DNA of 64,000 nt from Candidatus Scalindua arabica (lineage in GTDB: Bacteria > Planctomycetota > Brocadiia > Brocadiales > Scalinduaceae). Location: the NCBI GenBank assembly GCA_018263435.1, contig JAANXD010000026.1:1-64000 (forward strand). Reading direction: 5' to 3'. Numbering within the stretch: position 1 is the stretch's first letter; the number at the start of each line of letters is the position of its first letter. Positions 34,836 to 43,766 of the stretch are shown one piece after another. The notes beneath the pieces are model-generated. The model was not told the DNA's origin and did no database searches. It saw nothing but the letters and a program-made list of their open reading frames with translations. A program made the translations under genes and the position numbers.

Positions 34836-37130
34836 ATGAAAATATTAAAACCATACTCATTCGCCATCATCCTGATGGTACTAACATTCTTAACAGTATG
34901 TACAGATCACACACATGCAGTTACTACAAAAATATGGACAAGCACTGAACAGGCAGAGATTGCAAAAGGTAAGCTGCAGAATATATCTGTGCATAAGAAT
35001 GGAAAGTTTACACTGTCACCTGAGAAGCGGAGAATTAATGAAATTCCGGCTGCATATGTCTGGTGTCTTGTTGCAGATGGTACTGATTCACTATTTGCCG
35101 GCACTGGTAATCCCGGCTCCATATTCAAAGTTCGTCACGATGGTAACGTAGTAGAATACTATAAAACCTCTGAACTACACGTCCAGACCCTAGCCATAGA
35201 TACCGCAGGAAATGTCTTCGCCGGCACATTGCCTCATGGGAGAATTTACAAGATCACTTCAGAGGGCAAAGGAGAGATTTTCTGTGAACTTCCTGACCCT
35301 TATATATGGGATATGATTGCCGATAATAATGGTAATTTATATGCGGCAACAGGCGACAACGGCATTATCTATAAAATCTCGGATAGAGGCATCCAATCAA
35401 TTTTCTTTGATTCCCCGTTCTCAAATATACTCGATCTCGTCATTGATAATGATAGTAACATTTACGCAGCAAGTGAACCGGAGGGCATTATCTACAAGAT
35501 AACACCGGACGGCAAGGCCACTGTTCTTTACGATGCAGAAGAAGATGAAATACATTGTCTGGCCATAGATAAAAATGGTGTTTTATATGCCGGAACTTCA
35601 TCCGGTACACCTCCGACTCTGCACGCTCCATCACCTCCTGAGCTTCCTGAAGTCCTGTTGCCGCTGCTCATGGAAGAATTTCCCGGCGAGCCAAGTGATG
35701 TCTGGCTTGATTATATCCTGTCCGGTAATGATTTAGAAGTTACTGATCAACCTTCGATGAAGGATGCTTATGCTGAAAACGGAATTGGAGAAAGACCGGT
35801 GATGCCTGAGATGAACTCAGTATACAGAATAGATAAGAATGGAAGAGTAAGAGAAATATTTGTAGTAAAAGATTCTTTTATCCTCTGCCTGTCAGTTGAT
35901 GACAACAATGATCTTCTTGTTGGTACAGGAAATATGGCGAAGCTCTTTAAGATTGATAGTAATGAAGATGCCAGTTTGCTTTATGAATTCGGTGAATCAC
36001 AGGTCCTGGATATTCTTTCATATAAGGATGGAATCAAATACATGGCAACCGGAAACAATGCAAACATTTACCAACTATCAGGTGCATACTCTAACGAAGG
36101 CACCTATGAATCTGCAGTTCACGACACTACATATATTTCTTCGTGGGGATGCATATCATGGAAAGAAAAAAAACCATCACAAACAAGTATCTTATTGTCT
36201 ACAAGATCCGGAAATAATAAAAAGCCTGATAATACATGGAGTGACTGGACCAGAGAATATCAACAAAATGGCGAAAAGATACAGAGCCCTCCTGCCCGTT
36301 TTATACAATATCGCACTACCCTTACGACTGACAATTCAAAGGCGACACCTGCCCTTGACGATGTAAGCATTGCATATCTGCCGCAAAATCAGTCACCCAT
36401 AGTCAGAAATGTCGAGGTTACTACTCCCATACATTCTCCTGACAATGCATTAGATAAACGGAATGACACTGATAAAAAGAAGACGGCTCCTTCCTCCCCG
36501 AACGATGTATATCTCGGTGGCATACAGAGAAATGTTTATGAACACGTATCACACGAACCAAAGAAACTGATATCATGGGAAGCAGATGACCCTAATAACG
36601 ACAAACTCGAATTTGATCTTGAATATAAGAGTGTAGATGAAAACAAGTGGAAGGAACTGAAAAGAAATGTTAAAGAAGTAAATGAATTCTCTTGGAATAC
36701 AAACAGGATACCTGACGGATACTATCAGGCAAAAGTCACAGCTAATGACGACCTGGATAATCCATTAGAGCTTGCACTAAAGGAGGAAGTAGAGAGTGAT
36801 ACCTTTCTGATAGACAATACAAGGCCGGTAGTATCAGATCTTAAAACAGTTGTTAAGGGCGACTCGATTGACAGGCATGGCAGGTCCGGCTATAGGATAA
36901 TTGTATCTGGTATCGCAAAAGATGAAATGTGTAATATAACCGACATCCAATACTCTATAAATTCAGGAGAATGGAAGACTGCATTCCCCGAAGACAAGAT
37001 CTTTGATTCTACGGAAGAATCTTTTCTGCTTGAAATTCCCTACATTTCTGCAGATGAACATACCATAGTGGTCAACGCAACAGACTATGAGGGTAATATA
37101 GGCAGCAGCAGGATAGTCTTTAATCCGTGA
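34836..37130 (+). CDS. Large secreted beta-propeller protein
   Basis: 764 residues with a signal peptide (1-29). Residues 60-420 carry repeated blades of the pattern NGNLYAATGDNGIIYKIS (also NIYAASEPEGIIYKIT, NVFAGTLPHGRIYKIT, VLYAGTSSG), as in NHL/SMP-30-like or quinoprotein-type propellers. Residues 430-530 resemble a carbohydrate-binding/jelly-roll segment. Residues 580-764 look like Ig/fibronectin-type domains (WEADDPNNDKLEFDLEYKS, DGYYQAKVTANDD). No catalytic motif is seen; cell-surface scaffold or binding is likely. 20 bp behind the S55-type gene, so one operon. Confidence 0.72.
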   Translation: MKILKPYSFAIILMVLTFLTVCTDHTHAVTTKIWTSTEQAEIAKGKLQNISVHKNGKFTLSPEKRRINEIPAAYVWCLVADGTDSLFAGTGNPGSIFKVRHDGNVVEYYKTSELHVQTLAIDTAGNVFAGTLPHGRIYKITSEGKGEIFCELPDPYIWDMIADNNGNLYAATGDNGIIYKISDRGIQSIFFDSPFSNILDLVIDNDSNIYAASEPEGIIYKITPDGKATVLYDAEEDEIHCLAIDKNGVLYAGTSSGTPPTLHAPSPPELPEVLLPLLMEEFPGEPSDVWLDYILSGNDLEVTDQPSMKDAYAENGIGERPVMPEMNSVYRIDKNGRVREIFVVKDSFILCLSVDDNNDLLVGTGNMAKLFKIDSNEDASLLYEFGESQVLDILSYKDGIKYMATGNNANIYQLSGAYSNEGTYESAVHDTTYISSWGCISWKEKKPSQTSILLSTRSGNNKKPDNTWSDWTREYQQNGEKIQSPPARFIQYRTTLTTDNSKATPALDDVSIAYLPQNQSPIVRNVEVTTPIHSPDNALDKRNDTDKKKTAPSSPNDVYLGGIQRNVYEHVSHEPKKLISWEADDPNNDKLEFDLEYKSVDENKWKELKRNVKEVNEFSWNTNRIPDGYYQAKVTANDDLDNPLELALKEEVESDTFLIDNTRPVVSDLKTVVKGDSIDRHGRSGYRIIVSGIAKDEMCNITDIQYSINSGEWKTAFPEDKIFDSTEESFLLEIPYISADEHTIVVNATDYEGNIGSSRIVFNP

Positions 37131-37264
37131 ATCCTCATGTAATTAATCACTTTGATTTTGACTTAAATATAGTTTTCTGATACCATTCCAACTAAATGTT
37201 GCAGTAAATTATTGTATCAGACTTGTACTTGTCTAGACTAGGAAGCATTTTAGTGGAGGCACAA

Positions 37265-37480
37265 ATGCATAACGAATTTACGGCTATTATTGAGAAGGAT
37301 GAAGATTGGTACATAGCATACTGTCCGGAAATTCCAGGCGCCAATGGACAGGGTACCACGCTTGAGGAGTGTAAAAATAGCTTGTCTGAAGCTATATCTC
37401 TAATCCTGGAAGACCGAAGAAATGATGTTTTACGTGGGATACCTGAAGGTGTCATACAAGAAGTTGTTACAATAAAATGA
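37265..37480 (+). CDS. hicB: HicB-family antitoxin
   Basis: 71 residues from ATG 37265 behind GTGGAGG; the frame is open 42 bp further up. EFTAIIEKDEDWYIAYCPEIPGANGQGTTLEECKNSL is the partial RNase-H-like HicB domain, here seen as WYIAYCPEIPGANGQGTT. It ends without a separate DNA-binding domain, the short HicB form. Its last 4 bp overlap the hicA start. Confidence 0.85.
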   Translation: MHNEFTAIIEKDEDWYIAYCPEIPGANGQGTTLEECKNSLSEAISLILEDRRNDVLRGIPEGVIQEVVTIK

Positions 37481-37662
37481 AAAGACATCATTTGCTTAAG
37501 CATTTAAGAAAACACGGATGTTTCCTTAAAAGAGAAGGACGTTCTCATTCCTTATGGTGTAACCCTCAAACCGGACATGCAGAAGCTATCCCCAGACATA
37601 ATGAGATTCCAAATAAACTTGTAAAGAAAATTTCCAAAGCTTTATCTATACCTGAATTATAA
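37477..37662 (+). CDS. hicA: HicA-family mRNA interferase toxin
   Basis: 61 residues with the dsRBD-like HicA fold: LLKHLRKHGCFLKREGRSHSLW with the active-site His in GRSHSLW, and AIPRHNEIPNKLVKKISKAL. Expected to cleave mRNA when HicB is lost. ATGA overlap with hicB. One of two hicBA pairs in this window (the other at 47537-47943); their sequences differ, so they are not recent copies. Confidence 0.87.
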   Translation: MKRHHLLKHLRKHGCFLKREGRSHSLWCNPQTGHAEAIPRHNEIPNKLVKKISKALSIPEL

Positions 37663-37716
37663 TTCAGAGTTTTATATATTGTATATACATAGACTCATTA
37701 GTCTTGGAATCAAATT

Positions 37717-38043
37717 ATGGTTGAAATAAAGAAGATTGTTGATGGTTTTAAACATGCATTTGCAACTGGTGGAGAGAAACTGGGGGATAATGACACCGAA
37801 TTAATCAGAAAGCTGGCTGATTACGTAGTCAAGAGAGACATGTCCGTACCTGCTGTAATGCTTCTTGAGTCTGTCAGGCCATTAAACTTTGTTGGCAGTC
37901 AGTCCATGGTCTTCTTTAAGCCAATCCTTTCACGTTTTTTCTCCAGATATGAATATGACAGAATATCCAACATTTTAGAAAAAAGAGAAGTTGTAGATCT
38001 GCTTATAAATGAAATTGAGAAAAAGGCAAATTCCAAAGGCTAA
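37717..38043 (+). CDS. Small conserved protein preceding the MutL-like ATPase
   Basis: 108 residues, no signal peptide, mostly helical (DTELIRKLADYVVKRDMSVP, AVMLLESVRPLNFVGSQSMVFFKPIL, YEYDRISNILEKREVVDLL). A conserved-looking SQSMVFFKP block suggests a membrane-proximal interaction surface. It begins 9 bp before the MutL-like gene and reads in the same direction, so it is probably a subunit or partner of that system. I do not recognise a characterised family. Confidence 0.7.
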   Translation: MVEIKKIVDGFKHAFATGGEKLGDNDTELIRKLADYVVKRDMSVPAVMLLESVRPLNFVGSQSMVFFKPILSRFFSRYEYDRISNILEKREVVDLLINEIEKKANSKG

Positions 38044-38052
38044 TTTACCAAA

Positions 38053-39852
38053 ATGACTAACGATCTTAATATAATTGTTGCCACAGATTGCGGCAGCACG
38101 ACTACAAAGGCAATACTTATAGAGAAAAAGGGTAACGAATATCGCCAGACATTCAGGGGTGAAGCGCCAACAACCGTAGAGGCTCCTTTCGAGGACGTGA
38201 CAAGAGGTGTGCTTAATGCCTTTGCCGAGCTTGAGGAGTTATCAGGCCGAAAGATACTGGATGGTGAGAAAATCATCACACCGGCAAAAGGCGATACCGG
38301 TGTTGACGTATACATATCAACCAGCAGTGCAGGCGGCGGACTTCAAATGATGGTTGCAGGTGCAGTAAAGACTATGTCGGCACAAAGCGCACAAAAGGCC
38401 GCACTCGGTGCTGGCGCAATAGTTATGGACGTAATTGCATCAAATGACAAACGCTTGCCTCATGAGAAGATCGAGAGAATAAGGGATCTGCGTCCGGACA
38501 TGATACTTCTGTCTGGTGGGACAGACGGAGGGACTGTTTCGCACGTTGTAGAGTTAGCAGAGTTTATAGGCGCCGCCAATCCCAGGCCACGACTGGGGAT
38601 GACTTTCCAATTACCTGTTATATACGCCGGTAATAAGGATGCACGGGAAAGGGTCAGTGGTGTCCTGGAGGAAAAGACTGCACTGAAAGTAACAGACAAT
38701 CTTCGGCCTACGCTGGAGAGTGAAAACCTGGGCCCGGCAAGGCAGGAGATCCAAAACCTCTTTTTAGAACATGTAATGGCACATGCTCCAGGATACAAGA
38801 ACTTAATGTCATGGACTGGTGTTCCTATAATGCCTACACCGGGTGCTGTTGGCGAAATGATGCAGGTGGCTGCAAAAAAAGATGATATTAATGTAGTCGG
38901 AGTGGACATTGGAGGAGCAACAACCGATGTGTTCTCGGTTTTTGATGGAGTCTTCAATCGCACAGTAAGCGCTAATCTGGGAATGAGCTATAGTATATCA
39001 AATGTTATTGCAGAAACAGGAATTGAAAACATTATGAAATGGCTTCCCTTTGATATAGATGAAGCGGATATCCGCAACAGAATAAAGAACAAGATGATTC
39101 GCCCTACTACTATCCCGCAATTACTGGAAGATCTTAAACTTGAACATGCTATATCAAGAGAGGCATTAAGGCTGGCATTTGAACAGCATAAGGCTCTTGC
39201 AGTTGGCCTGAAGGGTATACAAAAACAGAGGGATATATCTGAGACATTCGAACAGGTTGCAACAGAAGAGACTCTTATCGAAATGAATAAGCTCGATCTT
39301 ATTATCGGCAGTGGCGGAGTTTTGTCTCATGCTCCCAGAAGGTCTCAGGCAATGATGATGATGATTGATGCATTTCAGCCTTACGGTACAACCATGATTG
39401 CAGTAGACAGTATATTTATGATGCCGCACCTTGGTGTGCTTTCAACGATTAACGAGACTGCAGCTACAGAGGTATTCGAAAAGGATTGCCTGATCTATCT
39501 CGGCCCTTGTATCTCTTTAACTAATACAGGAAAGCATGGTATCAAATGCCTTGACTATGTTATCACATATTCAGGTGGAAAGAATACTGAAGATTCACTC
39601 TTACTTGGAGAGCTTAAGGTATTTGACTTAAAAGATGGAGAGAAGGCAAAAGTCGAAATAACGCCAACCAGGCAATTTGATGTGGGTGAAGGTAGTGGCA
39701 AAAAGACTGTTAAAGAGGTTACAGGTGGTGTAGTGGGCCTCGTTATTGATGCTCGAGGCAGGCCATTTGACCCCAAAGAGGGCAAGGCCAGGGAACCCCT
39801 GGCAGAAGTACTTTCTAAGTGGAATAAGGCCTTTGATGCGTATCCGGAGTGA
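38053..39852 (+). CDS. MutL/GlmL-type ASKHA ATPase
   Basis: 599 residues of the MutL (glutamate mutase L) family. The ATPase signatures are VATDCGSTTTKAILIEK (phosphate 1 loop) and VVGVDIGGATTDVFSV (phosphate 2), with MDLIIGSGGVLSHAP near residue 415. Classical GlmL proteins serve as chaperones for adenosylcobalamin-dependent mutases. No glmS/glmE mutase genes are here; instead the gene heads a set of conserved and membrane proteins, suggesting a different job for the ATPase. The nearby cobalamin cluster is 30 kb off and probably unrelated. Confidence 0.85.
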   Translation: MTNDLNIIVATDCGSTTTKAILIEKKGNEYRQTFRGEAPTTVEAPFEDVTRGVLNAFAELEELSGRKILDGEKIITPAKGDTGVDVYISTSSAGGGLQMMVAGAVKTMSAQSAQKAALGAGAIVMDVIASNDKRLPHEKIERIRDLRPDMILLSGGTDGGTVSHVVELAEFIGAANPRPRLGMTFQLPVIYAGNKDARERVSGVLEEKTALKVTDNLRPTLESENLGPARQEIQNLFLEHVMAHAPGYKNLMSWTGVPIMPTPGAVGEMMQVAAKKDDINVVGVDIGGATTDVFSVFDGVFNRTVSANLGMSYSISNVIAETGIENIMKWLPFDIDEADIRNRIKNKMIRPTTIPQLLEDLKLEHAISREALRLAFEQHKALAVGLKGIQKQRDISETFEQVATEETLIEMNKLDLIIGSGGVLSHAPRRSQAMMMMIDAFQPYGTTMIAVDSIFMMPHLGVLSTINETAATEVFEKDCLIYLGPCISLTNTGKHGIKCLDYVITYSGGKNTEDSLLLGELKVFDLKDGEKAKVEITPTRQFDVGEGSGKKTVKEVTGGVVGLVIDARGRPFDPKEGKAREPLAEVLSKWNKAFDAYPE

Positions 39853-39874
39853 AACAGGTTTACAGAATCATATA

Positions 39875-39885
39875 GTTATTTGTTA
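39875..39885 (+). repeat. Left inverted flank of the first four-helix-bundle gene
   Basis: GTTATTTGTTA here is exactly inverted at 40325-40335, overlapping the stop region of the intervening four-helix-bundle gene. The surrounding DNA is also AT-rich and repeat-like (TTAGCTTTTAGCTTT). Confidence 0.4.
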
Positions 39886-39947
39886 AATGTTATTGGTTAA
39901 AAGTATGAAGTTCTCAGAAAGTTATTTTATTAGCTTTTAGCTTTATC

Positions 39948-40334
39948 ATGAAGAAAGCTAGCTTAAAAAGCTTCGAAGATTTAGAATGCTGGAAAGCTTG
40001 TACTGAAGTGAGAAGATTTACAACAACATTGGTAAAGACCTTTCCAAAGGAAGAAATATTTGCCTTAGTTGATGATATGAAACGAGCTGCACGTTCATGT
40101 ACTCACAATATTTCAGAAGGCTTTGGGCGTTTTCATTTTCAGGAAAACATTCAATTCTGCAGACAAAGTCGGGGTTCTCTTTACGAACTAATCGACCAAT
40201 TAATTACATCTAAAGACGATGGTTATATTGATTCTAAACAATATGATGAAGGAAGAGCCCTGATATCTAAAGCTCTTGCTCTATTGAATGGATACATAAA
40301 CTACCTGGTCCGCCAGAAAACTAATAACAAATAA
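39948..40334 (+). CDS. Four-helix-bundle protein, 23S rRNA-IVS family (copy 1)
   Basis: 128 residues: FEDLECWKACTEVRRFTTTL, MKRAARSCTHNISEGFGRF and YINYLVRQKTNNK are the blocks of the small four-helix-bundle family first seen as ORFs within intervening sequences of 23S rRNA genes. Function unestablished. Inserted between the MutL-like gene and its 383-residue partner and flanked by an 11-bp inverted repeat, so it looks like a small transposed unit rather than part of the surrounding operon. Confidence 0.85.
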   Translation: MKKASLKSFEDLECWKACTEVRRFTTTLVKTFPKEEIFALVDDMKRAARSCTHNISEGFGRFHFQENIQFCRQSRGSLYELIDQLITSKDDGYIDSKQYDEGRALISKALALLNGYINYLVRQKTNNK

Positions 40335-40335
40335 C
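40325..40335 (+). repeat. Right inverted flank of the first four-helix-bundle gene
   Basis: TAACAAATAAC, exact inverse complement of 39875-39885. It coincides with the stop codon region of the four-helix-bundle gene (stop at 40332-40334). Confidence 0.4.
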
Positions 40336-40359
40336 AATTAGCTTATAACTACATTCGAT

Positions 40360-41511
40360 ATGACACATGCATATACGCCAGGCTTAAGGCTGTCGGAGAA
40401 AATACGGATAAGTAAAAGCAGGAACCTCCCGCTTCCAGGTGATGTGATTGTAAAAAAAGATGATATCGTCAAATCAGATGATATTGTTGCCAGGACAAAT
40501 CTGCCAGGAAAGGTTCATTCTGTTAATGTGGTTAACCGTCTTGCAATCCTGCCAGGCGATTTACGCAAGAACATGTTAAAAAAGGAAGGTGAGAGTGTCA
40601 AGAAGGATGAACCTATAGCAGAGACCAGTCCATTTATTAAGATGTTCAAGTCTGTTTGCCTGTCGCCAATAACCGGCAATATTGAAAGTATATCAGATAT
40701 TACCGGCCAGGTATTATTAAGAGAACCTCCAAAACCTGTTCAGATCAGTGCGTATATAGATGGCAGGGTTGTAGAGACTATAGAGAAAGAGGGTGTTGTA
40801 ATAGAGACTTACGCAACCTTCATTCAGGGCATATTCGGCATAGGAGGTGAGACAACAGGCGAATTGCAGATTGTTGTAGAGTCACCGGGTGACATTGTAA
40901 AACCTGAAGATTTGAATGAAAATCACAAGGACAAAATAATAGTTTGTGGTTCAATCATCTATTACGATGCGATAAAGAAGGCATCAGATGTTGGCGTAAA
41001 AGGAATTGTTGTCGGTGGAATTCGTGATAAAGATATCAACGAACTATTAGGCTACGATTTAGGGGTTGCAATTACAGGATCAGAAGATATTAATATAACA
41101 TTGATAATAACTGAAGGTTTTGGCCAGATCAGAATGGCACAGAAAACATTTGATATACTAAAGCATAGAGAAGGCTCCATAGCATCTATAAATGGTGCAA
41201 CTCAGATAAGGGCCGGTGTTGTCAGGCCGGAAATTGTAATCCCTTATAATAAGGGTGAAATCGAAAAAACATCTGATACAATTGCCGGAGGCGAGGCTTC
41301 ATCAAATGAAGAATCTGCCGGTATTTCGACAGGTGATCCAATCCGTGTAATCAGGAATCCACATTTTGGGAAGATCGGTAAGGTTAAGGCCTTGCCGAGT
41401 GAGTTGAAAACTATTGAAACAGAAGCAAAGGCCAGGGTGTTGGAAGTTGAATTTTCTGATGGACAGACTGCTGTTGTACCAAGGGCAAATATTGAGGCGA
41501 TTGAGACGTAA
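40360..41511 (+). CDS. Conserved 383-residue partner of MutL-like ATPase
   Basis: No characterised family recognised. The N-terminal 150 residues resemble lipoyl/barrel-sandwich modules (LPLPGDVIVKKDDIVKSDDI, LSPITGNIESISDITGQVLL). The middle has QGIFGIGGETTGELQ, then VKGIVVGGIRDKDIN and TEGFGQIRMAQKTFDIL. INGATQIRAGVVRPEI is strongly conserved-looking. The C-terminal 60 residues are a KOW-like barrel (GDPIRVIRNPHFGKIGKVKAL). No lipoylation DKA motif is visible. Its place behind the MutL-like ATPase and ahead of membrane genes suggests a cytoplasmic coupling subunit. Confidence 0.7.
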   Translation: MTHAYTPGLRLSEKIRISKSRNLPLPGDVIVKKDDIVKSDDIVARTNLPGKVHSVNVVNRLAILPGDLRKNMLKKEGESVKKDEPIAETSPFIKMFKSVCLSPITGNIESISDITGQVLLREPPKPVQISAYIDGRVVETIEKEGVVIETYATFIQGIFGIGGETTGELQIVVESPGDIVKPEDLNENHKDKIIVCGSIIYYDAIKKASDVGVKGIVVGGIRDKDINELLGYDLGVAITGSEDINITLIITEGFGQIRMAQKTFDILKHREGSIASINGATQIRAGVVRPEIVIPYNKGEIEKTSDTIAGGEASSNEESAGISTGDPIRVIRNPHFGKIGKVKALPSELKTIETEAKARVLEVEFSDGQTAVVPRANIEAIET

Positions 41512-41512
41512 A

Positions 41513-41540
41513 TACGGGTTACATGTTGTGGGTTGCGAGT
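41513..41540 (+). repeat. Left inverted flank of the second four-helix-bundle gene
   Basis: 28 nt whose inverse complement matches 41925-41952 at 22 of 28 positions by hand alignment (GGGTTACATGTTGTGGG-type against CCTGTAACTTGTAACGCG-type sequence). It ends 15 bp before the start codon of the four-helix-bundle gene. Confidence 0.55.
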
Positions 41541-41555
41541 ATACATGGAGGTAAA

Positions 41556-41921
41556 ATGAAAAGTTATCGAGATTTGGAAATCTACAATTTGTCATATTAT
41601 CTAGCTATTAAAATACACAAAATGTCTTTAAAACTTCCAAAGTACGAATTATATGAGGAAGGAAACCAGATAAGAAGATCATCAAAAGGAATTACTTCCT
41701 GTATCGTAGAGGGTTATGGCCGAAGGAAATATAAAGCAGATTTTGCTAAGTTCATTATTTATGCGCATGCTTCTTGTGATGAAACAATTCTGCACTTGAA
41801 TTTCATAAAAGATACACATGCGTTTGTTGAAAAAGAAATTCAAGTATTATTTGATGCTTACAACAAATTGGGTAGTAAAATAAACAAATTCATTCAATAC
41901 GTAGAGAAAGAATGGAAATAA
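41556..41921 (+). CDS. Four-helix-bundle protein, 23S rRNA-IVS family (copy 2)
   Basis: 121 residues from ATG 41556 behind GGAGGTAAA. YRDLEIYNLSYYLAIKIHKMS, RRSSKGITSCIVEGYGRRKY and FIYAHASCDETILHLNF are the family blocks. It differs strongly from copy 1 at 39948, so the two are independent insertions and not a tandem duplication. It is flanked by 28-nt inverted repeats and again lies between genes of the MutL/DUF6754 system. Confidence 0.85.
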   Translation: MKSYRDLEIYNLSYYLAIKIHKMSLKLPKYELYEEGNQIRRSSKGITSCIVEGYGRRKYKADFAKFIIYAHASCDETILHLNFIKDTHAFVEKEIQVLFDAYNKLGSKINKFIQYVEKEWK

Positions 41922-41924
41922 TAA

Positions 41925-41952
41925 ACTCGAAACCTGTAACTTGTAACGCGTA
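41925..41952 (+). repeat. Right inverted flank of the second four-helix-bundle gene
   Basis: Partner of 41513-41540, beginning 3 bp after the stop codon. The pair encloses exactly one ORF, the arrangement of IVS elements in rRNA genes, but here in an intergenic position. Confidence 0.55.
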
Positions 41953-41963
41953 ACTTTCAACTC

Positions 41964-43172
41964 ATGCACAAAATATTTCTTACGTTCATTTTATCCATCT
42001 TATTACTGCCTTGTTCTTCTACATTTGCAGCGGAAGTAGACATGCTCACCCCGCCTTCTGACTTCCAGGCCTATGACACACCCAATGATAACGGCAAAAG
42101 CGTAACACTCAGATGGCCTTCTTCTCACTCCGAATCTACAGAGGCTGAATACGTCGTATATGCGTCTTTGAGTAAAAATGGACCTTTTACCACAGAGGTA
42201 TTACGCATAAATTCCAAGACAATGTATGAGGACGGTTCTGATTCTAATTTCCATCATGTAGAAATCAAACCCGGAAAATTCTTCAAAAAGGAATCTGATG
42301 CTACAGACGTTAGGCCGAGTTACTTTTTCAGACTCGTTATGATGTCAAATCTTGAGAATTCCGCTGTTAAAGATATTGCTTCAGTTACTCCAAAGGGAAA
42401 TTGGTTTAATTGGAAGAAGCTAAACAACTTTATAATTCTGATAGCCTTTTCAACGCTTGTATTGTGGTTTATTGAACATGCAAAGAAGAATCCTAATCTC
42501 TATCTGAGGAAAATAAGCGGGCTGGATGCCATAGATGAGGCACTGGGAAGAGCAACTGAAATGGGTAAGCCTGTATTATATGTGCATGGCCTGAACGGTA
42601 TGGGTAGTATTTCTACAATTGCAGCTGTAAATATACTTGGAAGGATTGCTATAAGGGTTGCTGAATATGACACTACACTCAAGGTTTCAAACATCGACCC
42701 GATCGTTTTATCAGTAAGCCAGGAGGTTGTTAAGGAATCGTACCTGGAAGCCGGAAGACCTGATGCTTACGTACAAGATAATGTATTTATGGCGGCTTCT
42801 GAACAATTCCCTTATGTTGCCGCAGTAAGTGGTATAATGATACGTGAGAAGCCTGCTGCAAATTTCTTTATGGGATATTTCTATGCGGAATCTCTTATCC
42901 TTGCGGAAACCGGTGCCGCCACAGGTGCTATACAAATTGCGGCAACAGATTCTTATACACAACTCCCCTTCTTTATAACTACATGTGATTATACACTGAT
43001 AGGTGAAGAATTATATGCCGCCAGCGCATATTTGTCCAGAGAGCCATTACTTCTAGGCAGTTTGCGTGCACAGGATATTGCTAAGGGGATTATAATAACC
43101 GCACTCGTAGTAGGTACAGCACTTGCAACAGTTGGTATTGGTTTTATAAGCTTTCTTTTTAAGGCCGGTTGA
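41964..43172 (+). CDS. DUF6754-like membrane protein with fibronectin-type front
   Basis: 402 residues. Signal peptide 1-22 (PCSSTFA), a fibronectin-III-like domain at about 30-140 (PPSDFQAYDTPND, VTLRWPSSHSESTEAEYVVY), a membrane segment 156-172 (IILIAFSTLVLWFIEHA), then a domain starting LYLRKISGLDAIDEALGRATEMGKPVLY. The C-terminal half includes AAVSGIMIREKPAANFFMGYF, LAETGAATGAIQIAATDS, and a final membrane helix (GIIITALVVGTALATVG). The second half matches what I know as DUF6754, uncharacterised. It probably anchors the MutL-linked system. Confidence 0.72.
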   Translation: MHKIFLTFILSILLLPCSSTFAAEVDMLTPPSDFQAYDTPNDNGKSVTLRWPSSHSESTEAEYVVYASLSKNGPFTTEVLRINSKTMYEDGSDSNFHHVEIKPGKFFKKESDATDVRPSYFFRLVMMSNLENSAVKDIASVTPKGNWFNWKKLNNFIILIAFSTLVLWFIEHAKKNPNLYLRKISGLDAIDEALGRATEMGKPVLYVHGLNGMGSISTIAAVNILGRIAIRVAEYDTTLKVSNIDPIVLSVSQEVVKESYLEAGRPDAYVQDNVFMAASEQFPYVAAVSGIMIREKPAANFFMGYFYAESLILAETGAATGAIQIAATDSYTQLPFFITTCDYTLIGEELYAASAYLSREPLLLGSLRAQDIAKGIIITALVVGTALATVGIGFISFLFKAG

Positions 43173-43181
43173 AATAATCAT

Positions 43182-43245
43182 GTAGCGGAATGGCTTCAGC
43201 CTTCCATTATTCTGGACAAGGTGGAAACCTGAAGGTTTCCGCTAC
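43182..43245 (+). repeat. Paired REP (BIME), copy 1
   Basis: 64 nt: GTAGCGG head, hairpin GGAATGGCTTCAGCCTTCC (43187-43205), linker, hairpin GGAAACCT-GA-AGGTTTCC (43223-43240) and closing CTAC. It is identical at every position to 44151-44214 and sits upstream of the RAYT gene. Each half begins with GTAG read outward-in, the RAYT recognition tetranucleotide. Confidence 0.9.
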
Positions 43246-43262
43246 AGACATTCATAGCAAAT

Positions 43263-43286
43263 GTAGCGGAACGCCTTTAGGCTTCC
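43263..43286 (+). repeat. Single GTAG-type REP upstream of RAYT
   Basis: GTAGCGG followed by hairpin GGAA-C-GCC-TTTA-GGC-TTCC. Same family as the flanking BIMEs, unpaired, 22 bp before the RAYT start codon. Confidence 0.8.
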
Positions 43287-43307
43287 ACATACAAAACTAA
43301 ATCTAAT

Positions 43308-43766
43308 ATGAAAATACAAAGAAAACGCAATAGATTACAACACTTCGATTACGAAGGAAGCTATGCGTACTTTTTAACAATATGCTGCTATGACAATGGA
43401 AATTATTTCACAAATAAAAATACAGTGTCTACAATTCTTGATTCGTTAAACCGTATATCTTCTGAAATGGATTTTTCCATTTTAGCATACTGTTTTATGC
43501 CTGACCATTTACACATTCTTACGTCAGGTGATGAAAAAGTAAATCTGATTAAATTTATAAAAACATTTAAGCAAATAACAGGATATAATTTCAAGAAAGC
43601 TTCTGGAAGAAGGTTATGGCAAAAGAGCTTTCATGATCATGTAGTACGTAAAGAAGAAAATCTGAATTCAATAGCGGAATATATATTTAATAATCCGGTT
43701 AGAAAGGGTCTTGTTAAGAATTACGAAGACTATCCGTCTTTAGGCCCTAAATGGCGAGTTTCATGA
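43308..43766 (+). CDS. REP-associated tyrosine transposase (RAYT, Y1-HUH)
   Basis: 152 residues of the IS200/TnpA-REP superfamily. The HUH motif is H67-L-H69 in CFMPDHLHILTSG and the catalytic tyrosine is Tyr125 in LNSIAEYIFNNPVRKGL; RLWQKSFHDHVVRKEEN is the conserved block between. It should nick and move REP sequences bearing GTAG. Its last codons (WRVS and stop) come from a 279-bp MITE inserted at 43752; removing the MITE and one CCTAAA copy gives an ending PKD-stop at 44037-44042. Catalytic residues are untouched, so activity is probably retained. Confidence 0.9.
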   Translation: MKIQRKRNRLQHFDYEGSYAYFLTICCYDNGNYFTNKNTVSTILDSLNRISSEMDFSILAYCFMPDHLHILTSGDEKVNLIKFIKTFKQITGYNFKKASGRRLWQKSFHDHVVRKEENLNSIAEYIFNNPVRKGLVKNYEDYPSLGPKWRVS

